Source: Candidatus Accumulibacter sp. 66-26 | Lineage (GTDB): Bacteria > Pseudomonadota > Gammaproteobacteria > Burkholderiales > Rhodocyclaceae | Direction: 5' to 3' | Assembly: GCA_001897745.1 (NCBI GenBank) | Contig: MKUH01000023.1 | Location: forward strand, 1-64,000 | Length of the DNA: 64,000 nt | Part shown: positions 21,014 through 33,470 of the stretch, one piece after another | Numbering within the stretch: the first letter of the stretch is position 1 | Layout: every line of letters starts with the position of its first letter | The notes under the pieces: generated by a model | Told to the model about the DNA's origin: nothing | The model's database searches: none | What the model saw: the letters and a program-made list of their open reading frames with translations, nothing else | Position numbers and translations under genes: made by a program

Positions 21014-22206
21014 TGCGCAGAGCCGCGCTCGCCATCGTCCTGATGGCCGCCTGCGCGGGCGGTTCCGCCATCCCCGGCGCGGGTGGCCGCCCGGCCACCT
21101 ACTCCGACTCCGGCCCCGAACCCCAGTTCGCCCGGATCCTCGGCGAGATCGAGCAGAACCGTCTCGACAACGCCCTGCTGCAGACCGAAGCCCTGCTCCG
21201 CCAGTATCCGAACTTCCGCCTCGGTCACCTGATCAAGGGCGACCTGCTGCTCGCGCGCACCAAGCCGATCGCCACCTTCGGCAACGCCGCCAACGCTCCG
21301 CAGGAAAAGCTCGCCGACCTGCGCGCGGAGGCCATCGCGCGCCTCCAGGGCTACCGGGAAAAACCCGGCGCCAACTACGTGCCGCGCTACCTGCTGCAGA
21401 TGCAGCCGGATCAGCAGCACGCGATCGTCGTCGACACGCAGAAGTCGCGCCTCTATCTGTACCGCAACGACAACGGCCGCCCACGCTTCGTCGCCGACTA
21501 CTACATCACGCACGGCAAGCTGGGCGCCGAGAAGATGCGCGAAGGCGACAAAAAGACGCCGGTCGGCGTCTATCACGTCACCTCCAGCCTGCCGACCAAG
21601 AAGCTCGGCGATTTCTACGGCAGCGGCGCCTTCCCGATCAACTACCCGAACGAGTGGGACAAGCGCCAGGGCCGCAACGGCCACGGCATCTGGCTGCACG
21701 GCACGCCGTCCGACACCTTCTCGCGGCCGCCCAAGGCCTCCGACGGCTGCGTCGTGCTGGCCAACACCGACCTCGACGCAGTAGCCAAGAATCTGCAGGT
21801 CGGCCTGACGCCGGTGATCATCAGCAATTCGATCGAGTGGCTGTCGCTCGACGACTGGCAAAGCGAGCGCAGCGCGCTCAACAAGCAGATCGACGAGTGG
21901 CGTACCGACTGGGAAAGCCGCGACGTGAACCGCTTCCTGCGCCACTACTCGAAGAAATTCCAGGCCAACGGCCAGACCTTCGAGCAATTCGCCCAGCAGA
22001 AGCAGCAGGTCAACGCCAGCAAGGAATGGATCAAGATCAAGCTCGGCAACACCTCGATGTTCCGCAACCCGGGCAAGGACGAAGTCGTCGTGGTCACGTT
22101 CGACCAAGGCTACAGCAGCAACAACCTCAACAACCAGATGAAGAAACGCCAGTACTGGATTCGCGAAGACGGTAGCTGGAAGATCATTTACGAAGGAGCC
22201 GCCTGA
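21013..22206 (+). CDS. Csd6-like YkuD (L,D-transpeptidase/carboxypeptidase family) protein with NTF2-like C-terminus
   Basis: This exported 397-residue enzyme acts on peptidoglycan peptides. A signal peptide covers about residues 1-20. The YkuD catalytic domain spans about 137-270, with the conserved HG at 229-230 and SDGCVVL at 243-249, where Cys246 is the nucleophile. The usual Arg after GC(I/V) is replaced by VL. The C-terminal 110 residues are NTF2-like. The same order, YkuD then NTF2, is seen in Helicobacter pylori Csd6, which is an L,D-carboxypeptidase, so trimming rather than cross-linking is possible. It starts at the stop of the TPR/NTF2 gene and overlaps ppiA, so the three genes are probably translated together. 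Confidence 0.88.
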   Translation: MRRAALAIVLMAACAGGSAIPGAGGRPATYSDSGPEPQFARILGEIEQNRLDNALLQTEALLRQYPNFRLGHLIKGDLLLARTKPIATFGNAANAPQEKLADLRAEAIARLQGYREKPGANYVPRYLLQMQPDQQHAIVVDTQKSRLYLYRNDNGRPRFVADYYITHGKLGAEKMREGDKKTPVGVYHVTSSLPTKKLGDFYGSGAFPINYPNEWDKRQGRNGHGIWLHGTPSDTFSRPPKASDGCVVLANTDLDAVAKNLQVGLTPVIISNSIEWLSLDDWQSERSALNKQIDEWRTDWESRDVNRFLRHYSKKFQANGQTFEQFAQQKQQVNASKEWIKIKLGNTSMFRNPGKDEVVVVTFDQGYSSNNLNNQMKKRQYWIREDGSWKIIYEGAA

Positions 22207-22778
22207 TGTTCAGCAAACTCTCAGCCCTGGCCGCCGGCCTGTTGCTTTCCGCCGCCGCCTTTGCCGCACCGACCGTCGAAATGCAGACGAGCATGGGCCG
22301 CATCGTGATTGAGCTCAACGAAGAGAAGGCGCCCAAGACGGTCCAGAACTTCCTGCAGTACGCCAAGGACGGCTTCTACAACCACACCATTTTCCACCGC
22401 GTGATCGACGGCTTCATGATCCAGGGCGGCGGCTTCACCAAGGACATGGAGCAGAAGCCGGCCAACGCGCAGATCGTGAACGAAGCGCGCAACGGCCTGA
22501 AGAACCTGCGCGGCACCATCGCCATGGCGCGCCGCGCCGAACCGCACTCGGCCACCGCGCAGTTCTTCATCAACCACAAGGACAACGCGATGCTCGACTA
22601 CACCGGCGACCAGAACGGCCGGACGTGGGGCTACGCCGTGTTCGGCAAGGTCACCGAGGGCATGGACGTGGTGGACAAGATCGCCAAGGTGCCGACCGGC
22701 GACCGCTCCATGCACCAGAACGTGCCGCTCGAACCGGTGGTCATCCAGTCAGTCAAAATCATCTCCGACAAAAAGTAA
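22206..22778 (+). CDS. ppiA: Periplasmic peptidyl-prolyl cis-trans isomerase (cyclophilin, PpiA type)
   Basis: This cyclophilin has a signal peptide (about 1-20, SAAAFA/AP) and so should catalyse prolyl isomerisation in the periplasm. The 190-residue protein has the cyclophilin core: [35 protein letters not shown] and [14 protein letters not shown]. Its ATG overlaps the stop of the YkuD gene. The next gene encodes a cytosolic homologue, so the pair covers both compartments and probably arose by duplication. Confidence 0.94.
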   Translation: MFSKLSALAAGLLLSAAAFAAPTVEMQTSMGRIVIELNEEKAPKTVQNFLQYAKDGFYNHTIFHRVIDGFMIQGGGFTKDMEQKPANAQIVNEARNGLKNLRGTIAMARRAEPHSATAQFFINHKDNAMLDYTGDQNGRTWGYAVFGKVTEGMDVVDKIAKVPTGDRSMHQNVPLEPVVIQSVKIISDKK

Positions 22779-22787
22779 GGAATCCCC

Positions 22788-23279
22788 ATGATCAAGCTCC
22801 ACACCAACTTCGGCGTCATCGCCCTCGAACTCGACGCCGAGAAAGCGCCGGAAACCGTCCAGAACTTCATTGCCTACGCCGAAGCCGGCCACTACGACAA
22901 CACCGTTTTCCACCGCGTGATCAACGGTTTCATGATCCAGGGCGGCGGTTTCGAGCCGGGCATGAAGCAGAAGGAATGCCGTGCGCCGATCAAGAACGAA
23001 GCCGACAACGGCCTGAAGAACGACCAGTACACGATCGCCATGGCCCGCACCTCCGATCCGCACTCGGCCACCGCGCAGTTCTTCATCAACGTCGCCGACA
23101 ACGCCTTCCTCAACTTCACCGCGCCGAACGGCAACGGCTGGGGCTACTGCGTCTTCGGCAAGGTCGTCGAAGGCAGCGACGTGGTCGACAAGATCAAGGG
23201 CGTGAAGACCGGCAGCAGCGGTTTCCATCAGGACGTGCCGAAGGAAGACGTGATCATCGAGCGCGCCGAAGTCTGCTGA
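22788..23279 (+). CDS. ppiB: Cytoplasmic peptidyl-prolyl cis-trans isomerase B
   Basis: This is a 163-residue cyclophilin without signal peptide, starting [20 protein letters not shown]. It contains [18 protein letters not shown] and [14 protein letters not shown], including the catalytic Arg in FHRV and the Phe/Gln residues of the active site. It lies 9 nt after ppiA with an AGGAA ribosome site and is followed by lpxH, the common ppiB-lpxH pairing of proteobacteria. Confidence 0.96.
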   Translation: MIKLHTNFGVIALELDAEKAPETVQNFIAYAEAGHYDNTVFHRVINGFMIQGGGFEPGMKQKECRAPIKNEADNGLKNDQYTIAMARTSDPHSATAQFFINVADNAFLNFTAPNGNGWGYCVFGKVVEGSDVVDKIKGVKTGSSGFHQDVPKEDVIIERAEVC

Positions 23280-23319
23280 CCCCGCACCACTTTTCGTCCC
23301 CCTCACGCCGGGCCGCCCC

Positions 23320-24054
23320 TTGATCCTCTTCGTCTCGGATCTGCACCTCTCGGCGCAGGCGCCCGGCGTCACCCGCCTCTTCCTCGACTTTCTCGCCGGC
23401 CGCGCGCGCGCCGCCGCCGAACTCTACGTCCTCGGCGACCTGTTCGAGGCCTGGCCGGGCGACGACTGCATCGACGACCCGGACGACCGCTACAACGCCG
23501 GCATCGTCGCTGCCCTGCGCGAGTTGTCGGACGCCGGCGTCGCGCTCTCGGTGATGCGCGGCAACCGCGACTTCCTGCTCGGCGACGACTTCGCCACACG
23601 CAGCGGCGCCCGCCTGCTGCCCGATCCGTACGTGCTCTCGCTGCCCGCCTGGCAGTTCGTCCTCGCGCACGGCGACGCCTTGTGCACCGACGACCGCGAG
23701 TATCAGACCTTCCGCCTGCAGGTGCGCGACCCGGCCTGGCGCGCCGCCTTCCTCGCCAAACCGCTCGCCGAACGCAAGGCGATCGCCGCCGCGCTGCGCC
23801 AGCAAAGCGAAAACTCCAAGCGCGACAAGGCGCAGTACCAGATGGACCTCAACGCCGGCGCCACCGAGGACTTCCTGCGCGAACACGGCTACGCGACCTT
23901 CATCCACGGCCACACGCACCGCCCGGCGACGCACGACCATATCGTCGACGGCATCCACGTCGAACGCTGGGTTCTCGCCGACTGGCACGACGATCGCGGC
24001 GAATGCCTGTGCTGGAACGGCGAGACGCTGACCCGCGAAGCGTTGAAGGGTTGA
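23320..24054 (+). CDS. lpxH: UDP-2,3-diacylglucosamine hydrolase LpxH
   Basis: LpxH cleaves UDP-2,3-diacylglucosamine to lipid X and UMP in lipid A synthesis at the inner membrane. The 244-residue protein has the calcineurin-like metallophosphatase motifs in order: DLHL, GDLFEAWPGDD, MRGNRDFLLG, LAHGDALCTDD and HGHTHRPA. The start is TTG at 23320: no ATG or GTG lies upstream in frame after the previous stop, and the motif DLHL must be at residue 8 or so, as in homologues. It closes the envelope operon. Confidence 0.95.
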   Translation: MILFVSDLHLSAQAPGVTRLFLDFLAGRARAAAELYVLGDLFEAWPGDDCIDDPDDRYNAGIVAALRELSDAGVALSVMRGNRDFLLGDDFATRSGARLLPDPYVLSLPAWQFVLAHGDALCTDDREYQTFRLQVRDPAWRAAFLAKPLAERKAIAAALRQQSENSKRDKAQYQMDLNAGATEDFLREHGYATFIHGHTHRPATHDHIVDGIHVERWVLADWHDDRGECLCWNGETLTREALKG

Positions 24055-24079
24055 CCTGACCTCCTGCCTTCGGTAGATT
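24051..24079 (+). promoter_or_regulatory. Sigma-70 promoter for the riboswitch-alx operon
   Basis: TTGACC (24051-24056) and TAGATT (24074-24079) are spaced by 17 bp. The -35 overlaps the lpxH stop codon. The predicted start near 24086 lies just before the riboswitch, which supports both assignments. Confidence 0.7.
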
Positions 24080-24097
24080 GCAGCCCACGCATCCCAC

Positions 24098-24228
24098 AAA
24101 GGGGAGTAGCTGGATCGCAACATCGTCAGTACGGGAACCGAAGTTCCCCGGTGTTGCGGGCAGGCAGGGCAGAAGCACGCGGCCCGACCTGCAAGCGAGA
24201 CCTTTGCCGCCCCGGCAAAGGTCTTTTT
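24098..24228 (+). promoter_or_regulatory. yybP-ykoY (manganese) riboswitch
   Basis: The leader shows the conserved blocks of the yybP-ykoY Mn2+ riboswitch: AAAGGGGAGTAGC at 24098-24110, GTCAGTAC at about 24126-24133, and GCGAGACC at 24195-24202, with variable hairpins between. It is followed by a Rho-independent stem. In E. coli this element precedes alx (a TerC-family gene) and mntP, and here it precedes a small ORF and an Alx-like terC gene. I expect Mn2+ (or, for alx, alkaline pH) to raise expression; the exact mechanism is inferred. Confidence 0.88.
24198..24228 (+). terminator. Riboswitch expression-platform terminator
   Basis: AGACCTTTGCC pairs with GGCAAAGGTCT, followed by TTTTTCGTTT. 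The stem starts inside the conserved GCGAGACC of the riboswitch, so ligand-bound aptamer and terminator share bases. This is the switch type expected for transcriptional control. Confidence 0.8.
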
Positions 24229-24295
24229 CGTTTACGACCGGCGCCGGCAAAGGTGCGAGTTTTCCGACTCAACACGCATTTGCCAAGGAGCCACC

Positions 24296-24514
24296 ATGAA
24301 ACCCACTCTTGCCACCCGCCTGCGACTCGCGCTGCTGACCGGCGCCAGCCGTCTGACGCTGCGCCTGCTGCAGCATCTCGCCGCCCGCGCCCTGCGCACC
24401 GGGAAAACACCCGGCGCCGCCCCGCGCCCGGCGCCGGCAGCGAACGGCGGACGCATCATCGACGGCGAATTCCGCCGCGTCGACGCCCCGCACGCCCAAC
24501 GCGGCTTTCGCTAA
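24296..24514 (+). CDS. Small basic protein encoded between Mn riboswitch and alx/terC
   Basis: This 72-residue ORF has an AAGGAG ribosome site 6 nt before its ATG and lies 9 nt before the terC start, so it is very likely translated and cotranscribed. The N-terminal 35 residues are rich in Leu, Ala and Arg (TRLRLALLTGASRLTLRLL) and could form an amphipathic helix; a Pro/Ala linker then leads to GGRIIDGEFRRVD. I do not recognise a family. Because it is the first gene under the riboswitch, a role in Mn2+ handling or in regulating the TerC protein is possible, but that is only inference. Confidence 0.6.
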   Translation: MKPTLATRLRLALLTGASRLTLRLLQHLAARALRTGKTPGAAPRPAPAANGGRIIDGEFRRVDAPHAQRGFR

Positions 24515-24523
24515 GGGACGATC

Positions 24524-25480
24524 ATGATCGAAGGAATCGCCACCTGGTGGATGTGGGCCGGCTTTGCCGTTTTCGTCGTCGTCGCCATCGCGGTCGATCT
24601 GCTGGCGCTCGAAAAACAGGGCGCGCACGCCGTCACGACCCGCGAAGCGCTCGCCTGGTCGCTGCTCTGGGTATCTCTCGCCCTGCTCTTCGCCGGCGGC
24701 CTCTGGCTGTGGCTCGACCACAGCGCGGGGCGGGAACTTGCGAATCTCAAGGCGACCGAATTCCTGACCGGCTACCTGATCGAGAAATCGCTCTCGGTCG
24801 ACAACATCTTCGTCTTCCTGATGCTGTTCACCGCCTTTGCGGTGCCCGCCGAGCAGCAGAAGAAGGCGCTGATCCTCGGCGTGATCGGCGCCGTCGTCCT
24901 GCGCGCCATCATGATCCTGATCGGCGCCTGGCTGATCGCGCAGTTCCACGCGATTCTCTACATCTTCGGCGCCTTCCTGCTGATTACCGGCATCAAGATG
25001 CTGGTCGTCGCCGAACACGAGCCCGATCTCGAAAAGAACCCGGTGCTGCGCTGGATGCGCGGCCACCTGGCGATCACCGGCGACTTCCGCGGCGACCGCC
25101 TGTGGCTCACCGAGAACGGGCGGCGCTGGTTCACGCCGCTGTTCGTCGTCGTGATGCTGGTCGGTGTCACCGACATCATCTTCGCGGTAGACTCCATCCC
25201 CGCGATCTTCGCCATCACCACCGACCCCTTCATCGTCATGACCTCGAACATCTTCGCCATCCTCGGCCTGCGCGCACTGTATTTCCTGCTCGCCGACATG
25301 GCCGGCCGCTTCCATCTGCTCAAATACGGCCTGGCGATCGTGCTCGTCTTCATCGGCACCAAGATGCTGATCGTCGAGTGGTACAAGATCCCGGTCTTCG
25401 TCTCGCTCTCCGCGGTGGGACTGATCCTCGCCGTTTCGATCGGCCTTTCGCTGCTGCGCCCGCAAGGAAAATCCGTCTGA
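24524..25480 (+). CDS. alx: TerC-family membrane protein, Alx type (manganese-linked)
   Basis: This is a 318-residue integral membrane protein of the TerC/Alx family with about nine hydrophobic segments. Family hallmarks are the acidic intramembrane motifs [16 protein letters not shown] and [15 protein letters not shown], thought to bind divalent metal. The length and the riboswitch match E. coli Alx, which is implicated in Mn2+ export or homeostasis and is induced at alkaline pH. It is 9 nt after a small ORF and 1 nt before recQ. A shorter TerC paralogue lies at 54062. Confidence 0.92.
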   Translation: MIEGIATWWMWAGFAVFVVVAIAVDLLALEKQGAHAVTTREALAWSLLWVSLALLFAGGLWLWLDHSAGRELANLKATEFLTGYLIEKSLSVDNIFVFLMLFTAFAVPAEQQKKALILGVIGAVVLRAIMILIGAWLIAQFHAILYIFGAFLLITGIKMLVVAEHEPDLEKNPVLRWMRGHLAITGDFRGDRLWLTENGRRWFTPLFVVVMLVGVTDIIFAVDSIPAIFAITTDPFIVMTSNIFAILGLRALYFLLADMAGRFHLLKYGLAIVLVFIGTKMLIVEWYKIPVFVSLSAVGLILAVSIGLSLLRPQGKSV

Positions 25481-25481
25481 C

Positions 25482-27305
<1,824 letters not shown>

Positions 27306-27309
27306 ACGC

Positions 27310-27328
27310 GGCGCCGGCTTCCGGCGCC
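27310..27328 (+). terminator. Hairpin after recQ (weak terminator candidate)
   Basis: GGCGCCGG and CCGGCGCC pair around CTT, 5 nt past the recQ stop. No T-run follows. Confidence 0.35.
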
Positions 27329-27488
27329 GGCGTTGCGCTGACAGGCCGGACCCACCGGCCGATCGGCAGCCTCCTCGCCCTGCCGGAGAATGGCTTCCTT
27401 GCCTGCTCTCCGCGGAGCACATGCCGGAAAGCGTTTATCCATGCGGATCTTCGGATATTAAAAAACCGGAAACGCTCGCCCAAAACAA

Positions 27489-27520
27489 TTCGGGCGCCCG
27501 ACTGAGTCGAGGCGCCCGAA
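27489..27520 (-). terminator. Terminator of rhlE
   Basis: On the minus strand TTCGGGCGCC and GGCGCCCGAA form a perfect 10-bp stem, followed by TTGTTTTGG. Outer AAACGCT/AGCGTTT bases could extend pairing. It lies 5 bp past the rhlE stop. Confidence 0.65.
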
Positions 27521-27525
27521 GCGTT

Positions 27526-28842
27526 TTAGCGGTGGCGGCTGCCGCTGCGGTGCGATCCGCCGCCCGGCTTGCCGCCGCCCGAGCGGTTGCCGCTCGGGGC
27601 ACCGCCGGTGCGTGGCGCACCGCCGCCGGGACCGCGCCCGGCACCGCCGCCGCGCTGACCGCCGCGCGCGCCGGCCGAGCGCATCAGGATCGGTTCGGCG
27701 CGGATGCTCGGATCGGGTTCGTAGCCGGGATAGACGACTTCCTCGATCTCGCGCTTGATCAGGCGCTCGATGTCGCGCAGCAACTTGTGCTCGTCGATGC
27801 AGACCAGCGAGACGGCCAGCCCTTCGCTACCGGCACGGCCGGTGCGGCCGATGCGGTGCACGTAGTCCTCGGCGACGTTGGGCAATTCGAAGTTCACGAC
27901 GTAGGGTAGTTCGTTGATGTCGATGCCGCGCGCCGCGATGTCGGTCGCCACCAGCACGTGCAGCTTGCCGTCCTTGAAACCGGAAAGGGCGCGCGTGCGC
28001 GCGTTCTGGCTCTTGTTGCCGTGGATCGCGTCGGCCTCGATGCCGGCCTTCAGCAGCTTTTCGGCAAGGCCGTTGGCGCCCCACTTGGTGCGCGTGAAGA
28101 CGAGCACCTGATGCCAGTTGTTCTCCTTGATCAGATCGATCAGCAGATCCTTCTTGCGCTCGCGGTCGACCTTGTAGACGCGCTGGCTGACGAGTTCGGA
28201 CGCCGTGTTGCGGCGCGCCACCTCAACGTATTCGGGCTGGCTCATGATGCCGGCCGCCAGGGTGCGGATCTCGTCCGAGAAGGTCGCCGAGAAGAGCAGG
28301 TTCTGGCGCTGCTTGGGCAGCAGCGTGAGGACGCGGCGGATGTCGTGGATGAAGCCCATGTCGAGCATGCGGTCGGCTTCGTCGAGCACCAGCACTTCGA
28401 CGCCCGAGAGGTCGACGTTGCGCTGCTGCGCGTGGTCGAGCAGGCGGCCCGGCGTCGCGACGAGGATGTCGATGCCGCTTTTCAGCGCGCTGATCTGCGG
28501 GTTCATGCCGACGCCGCCGAACATCACCAGCGATTTGAGCGAGAGATGCTTGCCGTAGGTGCGCACGCTCTCTTCGACCTGTGCCGCGAGTTCGCGCGTC
28601 GGCGTCAGGATCAGCGTGCGGATCTTGCGCGGACCGGCCGGGCGGCCGCCGGCCAGGCGGTTGAGGATGGGCAGCGTGAAGCCGGCGGTCTTGCCGGTGC
28701 CGGTCTGCGCGCAACCCATCAGGTCCTTGCCGGCGAGAACGATCGGAATGGCCTGCGCCTGGATCGGCGTCGGCGTTTCATAGCCCTGTTCGGCGATGGC
28801 GCGCAGGATCTCGGGTGCAAGACCCAGTTCGGTGAATTTCAT
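27526..28842 (-). CDS. rhlE: DEAD-box RNA helicase RhlE
   Basis: This is an ATP-dependent RNA helicase of the DEAD-box family, probably involved in ribosome maturation or RNA turnover. The 438-residue protein has the Q motif (GYETPTPIQ), AQTGTGKT (Walker A), [24 protein letters not shown] and [10 protein letters not shown]. The C-terminal tail from about residue 385 is a Gly/Arg-rich RGG region ([11 protein letters not shown] onward) typical of the RhlE group and thought to bind RNA. A single gene with its own long leader. Confidence 0.93.
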   Translation of the reverse strand: MKFTELGLAPEILRAIAEQGYETPTPIQAQAIPIVLAGKDLMGCAQTGTGKTAGFTLPILNRLAGGRPAGPRKIRTLILTPTRELAAQVEESVRTYGKHLSLKSLVMFGGVGMNPQISALKSGIDILVATPGRLLDHAQQRNVDLSGVEVLVLDEADRMLDMGFIHDIRRVLTLLPKQRQNLLFSATFSDEIRTLAAGIMSQPEYVEVARRNTASELVSQRVYKVDRERKKDLLIDLIKENNWHQVLVFTRTKWGANGLAEKLLKAGIEADAIHGNKSQNARTRALSGFKDGKLHVLVATDIAARGIDINELPYVVNFELPNVAEDYVHRIGRTGRAGSEGLAVSLVCIDEHKLLRDIERLIKREIEEVVYPGYEPDPSIRAEPILMRSAGARGGQRGGGAGRGPGGGAPRTGGAPSGNRSGGGKPGGGSHRSGSRHR

Positions 28843-28916
28843 GCGGGAAAACTCCAGGTGCCGGCATCGCGCAGGCGCGCGAATCAGTCAGGGCAGGCAC
28901 TCAGGTTGAATTGGTT

Positions 28917-28992
28917 GGGCCGGGCAGATTGCCGGACCCGATCGGACGTGCGCCAAGACTGATGAATGGCGCCACGAGGAGCGCGGATTCTA
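28917..28992 (-). promoter_or_regulatory. Candidate rhlE promoter and leader hairpin
   Basis: On the minus strand an extended -10, TGCTAGAAT (TAGAAT at 28987-28992), lies about 145 bp before the rhlE ATG; the -35 is poor. The leader contains a 10-bp hairpin with one mismatch at 28917-28939 (GGGTCCGGCA/TGCCCGGCCC). The rest of the 278-bp gap to 29120 shows no other feature. Confidence 0.4.
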
Positions 28993-29120
28993 GCACGCGC
29001 GGCGCGGCGATCGTTCGCCTCCGCGCTTCTTTTCGCGCCGGGCGCATGGCGCCGGCCATACCCCTTTGATTGCTACGGATTTTGGGTGATGATGAAAGCA
29101 CCCCAACGCTGGAGACAAAA

Positions 29121-29438
29121 ATGAAACAGGTGATCTGGATCCTGTGGCCTGCCTTCGTGGCGGCCGGCATCGCCGAAATGGCCTTTTTCACGCTGATCGA
29201 CCCACGCCAGCTCTACCTCTTCGGCGAACCGGTCGAGATGTCGGCGATCGGCGCCTACTCGATCGGCTTCCTGCTCTTCTGGCTGATCTGCAGCGGCTCG
29301 AGCATGATGACCTACCTGATGCTGCCGAAGCACATCAAGGATGCGCTGAGCCGGCTGGCGGGCGAACGCGACGATCTGGCGCGGCCGAAAAAGCATGCGA
29401 GCGAGTCCGCGAGCGGACACACGCCCGCCGCCCGCTAG
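29121..29438 (+). CDS. Small two-helix membrane protein, unknown function
   Basis: This 105-residue protein is not one I can name. The ATG at 29121 is chosen because GGAG lies 8 nt upstream and an in-frame earlier ATG (29070) lacks a ribosome site. Two transmembrane segments are clear: about residues 5-25 (WILWPAFVAAGIAEMAFFTL) and 48-68 (SIGFLLFWLICSGSSMMTYL). The C-terminus is charged and cytoplasmic in type. It is divergent from rhlE and its stop lies 1 nt from the convergent metZ stop. Confidence 0.7.
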   Translation: MKQVIWILWPAFVAAGIAEMAFFTLIDPRQLYLFGEPVEMSAIGAYSIGFLLFWLICSGSSMMTYLMLPKHIKDALSRLAGERDDLARPKKHASESASGHTPAAR

Positions 29439-29439
29439 T

Positions 29440-30624
29440 TCAGATCAGCGCCAGGCCGCGTTCGAGATCGTCCTGCAGGTCGGCGACGGATTCCAGGCCG
29501 ACGGCGACGCGCAGCAGGCTTTCGCTGATGCCGGCAGCGGCGCGCTGTTCGGCGCTGATGCGGCCGTGCGTCGTCGACGCCGGATGGGTCAGCGTCGTCT
29601 TGGTGTCGCCGAGATTGGCCGTGATCGAAAGCAGGCGACAGCTGTCGACGACCTGCCAGGCCTCGCTCCGCGCGCCCTTCACCTCAAAGGCGACGATGGC
29701 GCCACCGCCCTTCTGCTGGCGCTGCGCCAGCGCGTACTGCGGATGCGAGGGCAAGCCAGGGTAATAGACGCGCGCCACCTTGGGATGCGCCTCCAGCCAG
29801 CGCGCCAGTTCGAGCGCGTTGTCCGACTGCGCCTGCATGCGGATCTTGAGCGTCTCCAGCCCCTTGAGCAGCACCCAGGCGTTGAAGGCCGAGAGCGTCG
29901 GGCCGGCGGTGCGCAGGAACTTCAGCACCTCCTCGGTCAGCTTCTTCGGGCCGGCGACGGCGCCGCCGAGGACGCGCCCCTGCCCGTCGAGATACTTGGT
30001 CGCCGAGTGCACGACGAGGTCGGCGCCCAGATCGAGCGGGCGCTGCAGGATCGGCGTGCAGAAGCAGTTGTCGACCGCGACCAGGATGCCGCGCGCGTGC
30101 GCGACCTCGACCAGCGCGGCGATGTCGGCGATCTCGGTCAGCGGATTGGACGGCGTTTCTAGGAAGAACAGCCTGGTTTCCGGCTGGATCGCCGCTTCCC
30201 AGGCCGCGACGTCGGTCTGCCCGACGAAGGTGGTGCGCACGCCGAAACGCGCCATGATGTTGCCGAGCAGCTGCTGCGTCGCGCCGAACAGGCCGGTCGA
30301 GGCGACGATATGGTCGCCGCTGCTGCACAGGCCCATGACCAGCGAAAGGATGGCGGACATGCCGGACGACGTGGCGACGCACGCCTCGGCGCCTTCCAGC
30401 GCGGCGAGGCGCGTCTGAAAGGTGGCGACGGTCGGGTTGGTGAAGCGCGAGTAGACGTTGCCCTCTTCCTCGCCGGCGAAGCGCGCGGCGGCCTGCGCCG
30501 CGCTGTCGAAGACGAAACTCGAGGTCAGGTAGAGCGCCTCGGCGTGTTCGTTGAACTGGCTGCGTTCCTGGCCGGCGCGGACGGCCAGCGTCTCGGGACG
30601 GTACTGCGGTTCCTTTTCGCTCAT
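29440..30624 (-). CDS. metZ: O-succinylhomoserine sulfhydrylase MetZ
   Basis: MetZ makes homocysteine directly from O-succinylhomoserine and sulfide with pyridoxal phosphate, in methionine synthesis. The 394-residue protein belongs to the Cys/Met metabolism PLP family: the start PETLAVRAGQERSQFNEHAE, the TSSGMSAIL phosphate-site region, FLETPSNPLTEI, VDNCFCTP, and the PLP lysine in HSATKYLDGQG. Presence in the purF cluster (cvpA-purF-metZ) matches Pseudomonas, where the gene in this place is metZ. It is the last gene of the long minus-strand cluster. Confidence 0.94.
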   Translation of the reverse strand: MSEKEPQYRPETLAVRAGQERSQFNEHAEALYLTSSFVFDSAAQAAARFAGEEEGNVYSRFTNPTVATFQTRLAALEGAEACVATSSGMSAILSLVMGLCSSGDHIVASTGLFGATQQLLGNIMARFGVRTTFVGQTDVAAWEAAIQPETRLFFLETPSNPLTEIADIAALVEVAHARGILVAVDNCFCTPILQRPLDLGADLVVHSATKYLDGQGRVLGGAVAGPKKLTEEVLKFLRTAGPTLSAFNAWVLLKGLETLKIRMQAQSDNALELARWLEAHPKVARVYYPGLPSHPQYALAQRQQKGGGAIVAFEVKGARSEAWQVVDSCRLLSITANLGDTKTTLTHPASTTHGRISAEQRAAAGISESLLRVAVGLESVADLQDDLERGLALI

Positions 30625-30650
30625 TGCGTCCTCTTTTCCCTACGCGTCGC

Positions 30651-32177
<1,527 letters not shown>

Positions 32178-32186
32178 AGTATTTCC

Positions 32187-32678
32187 CTACTTGAAACGAA
32201 TCCGTTTAGCTACATCCGGCGGCAGCCAGGGCTTGCTGGCCAGCACCGCTGTTTCGAGCGGCGGCGCAAAATACGCCTCGCTCCACCACTTTTCCTTCGG
32301 CACCGAGGTCATGCCGCCGACCGCGACGAGCAGAAAGACGATCAGCAAACCGCGCGCCGCGCCGAAAATCACGCCAAGCAGGCGGTCGGTCAGCGTCAGC
32401 CCGAGCGCCTTGAGCAGGCCGCGCACCGCGAGGCGCAGCAGCGACATCACGATCAGCACCGCGACGAAGAGCGCGACCCAGCCGGCGACGATGCGCACCG
32501 CGGGGTCGACGATGCCGGTGAACAAAGCCTCGGCGATCTCGCTGCCCCAGGCCCGCGCGGCGAAGAAAGCCAAAATCCAGGCGACCAGCGCGATGATCTC
32601 GCCGACCACGCCGCGCCACAATCCGATGGCCAGCGAAACGACGACGATGCCGAGAACGACGTAGTCGAAAACCGTCAT
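32187..32678 (-). CDS. cvpA: CvpA family membrane protein
   Basis: CvpA is a small inner-membrane protein named for its need in colicin V production; its biochemical role is still unclear. The 163-residue protein has four hydrophobic segments (TVFDYVVLGIVVVSLAIGLW, IIALVAWILAFFAARAWG, IVAGWVALFVAVLIVMSLL and the LIVFLLVAVGG region). The Gly-rich VFGAARG-type motif (VIFGAARGLLIV) is present. It overlaps the dedD stop (ATGA) and precedes purF. Confidence 0.93.
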   Translation of the reverse strand: MTVFDYVVLGIVVVSLAIGLWRGVVGEIIALVAWILAFFAARAWGSEIAEALFTGIVDPAVRIVAGWVALFVAVLIVMSLLRLAVRGLLKALGLTLTDRLLGVIFGAARGLLIVFLLVAVGGMTSVPKEKWWSEAYFAPPLETAVLASKPWLPPDVAKRIRFK

Positions 32679-33430
32679 TGCTTGGCGGCGACGACGCCGC
32701 TGACGCCGATCCGTTTCATCTTCTCCAGCGCCTTCTCGGCCGCCTCGCGGCTCGCGAAGGGCCCCGCGCGCACGCGCGTTTTCTTGCCCTGCGGCGAATC
32801 GAGCGACTCGGTGTAGGTCTTGATGCCGAGTTCCGCCGTCTTGCTCTGAATCTGTTTGACATTCACCGGATTGGCGAAGGCGCCGATCAGGATCACGTGC
32901 TGCCCGTTGCCGGCGGGCGCCGCCGCTTCCGGCGCCTTGCCGCCGAGAATCGCCGCCGCGCGCTGGGCCTCCGCGACCGGCGCCTTCGGGGCTGCCTTGT
33001 CGGCGGATTTTTCGGGCGCCTTTTCGGGGACTTTCTCGGCTGCCTTGGCGGGCACCTTGTCCGCGGCTTTCTCGGGCGGCTTTTCCGCCGGTCGGGCCGG
33101 TTTCGCTTCGGGCTTGTTTTCGACAAGTCTGGCCGGCGCAGGTTCGACCGGCCGCACCGACGGCGCAGCGGGAACAGCGTCCGCGCGCGGCGCCGGCTTC
33201 TCGGCGTCGACCGCCGGAAGCGCCGGCTTGGCGGCGAGCGCCTTGGGCGTGAACGGCGCCTGTTCCTGTCCCGGAATGCGGATCTGGACGTCCTGCACCT
33301 GCTGCTTGGGCTCCTCGTCCATCACCATCGGGAGGACGACGGCGGCGAGCCCAGCAAAGGCGAAGGCGCCCACCAGGCGGCGTCGGGCACGTTTTTTCAG
33401 CAGCAGTTGCGCGTCGGAAGAGTCGGCCAT
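32675..33430 (-). CDS. dedD: SPOR-domain protein (DedD type)
   Basis: This is a bitopic membrane protein with a short cytoplasmic N-terminus, one transmembrane helix (about 20-36, VGAFAFAGLAAVVLPMVM), a long Lys/Ala/Pro-rich periplasmic linker (KPAEK-type repeats, about 60-165) and a C-terminal SPOR domain (about 172-251, VILIGAFANPVNVKQIQSK). SPOR domains bind denuded septal glycan, so DedD acts in cell constriction. The folC-dedD-cvpA-purF order is conserved in proteobacteria. It overlaps cvpA by 4 nt. Confidence 0.9.
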   Translation of the reverse strand: MADSSDAQLLLKKRARRRLVGAFAFAGLAAVVLPMVMDEEPKQQVQDVQIRIPGQEQAPFTPKALAAKPALPAVDAEKPAPRADAVPAAPSVRPVEPAPARLVENKPEAKPARPAEKPPEKAADKVPAKAAEKVPEKAPEKSADKAAPKAPVAEAQRAAAILGGKAPEAAAPAGNGQHVILIGAFANPVNVKQIQSKTAELGIKTYTESLDSPQGKKTRVRAGPFASREAAEKALEKMKRIGVSGVVAAKQ

Positions 33431-33470
33431 CAGATTCTGAAATGCGTGGGAGCGGAATTCAGCCGGGGAT

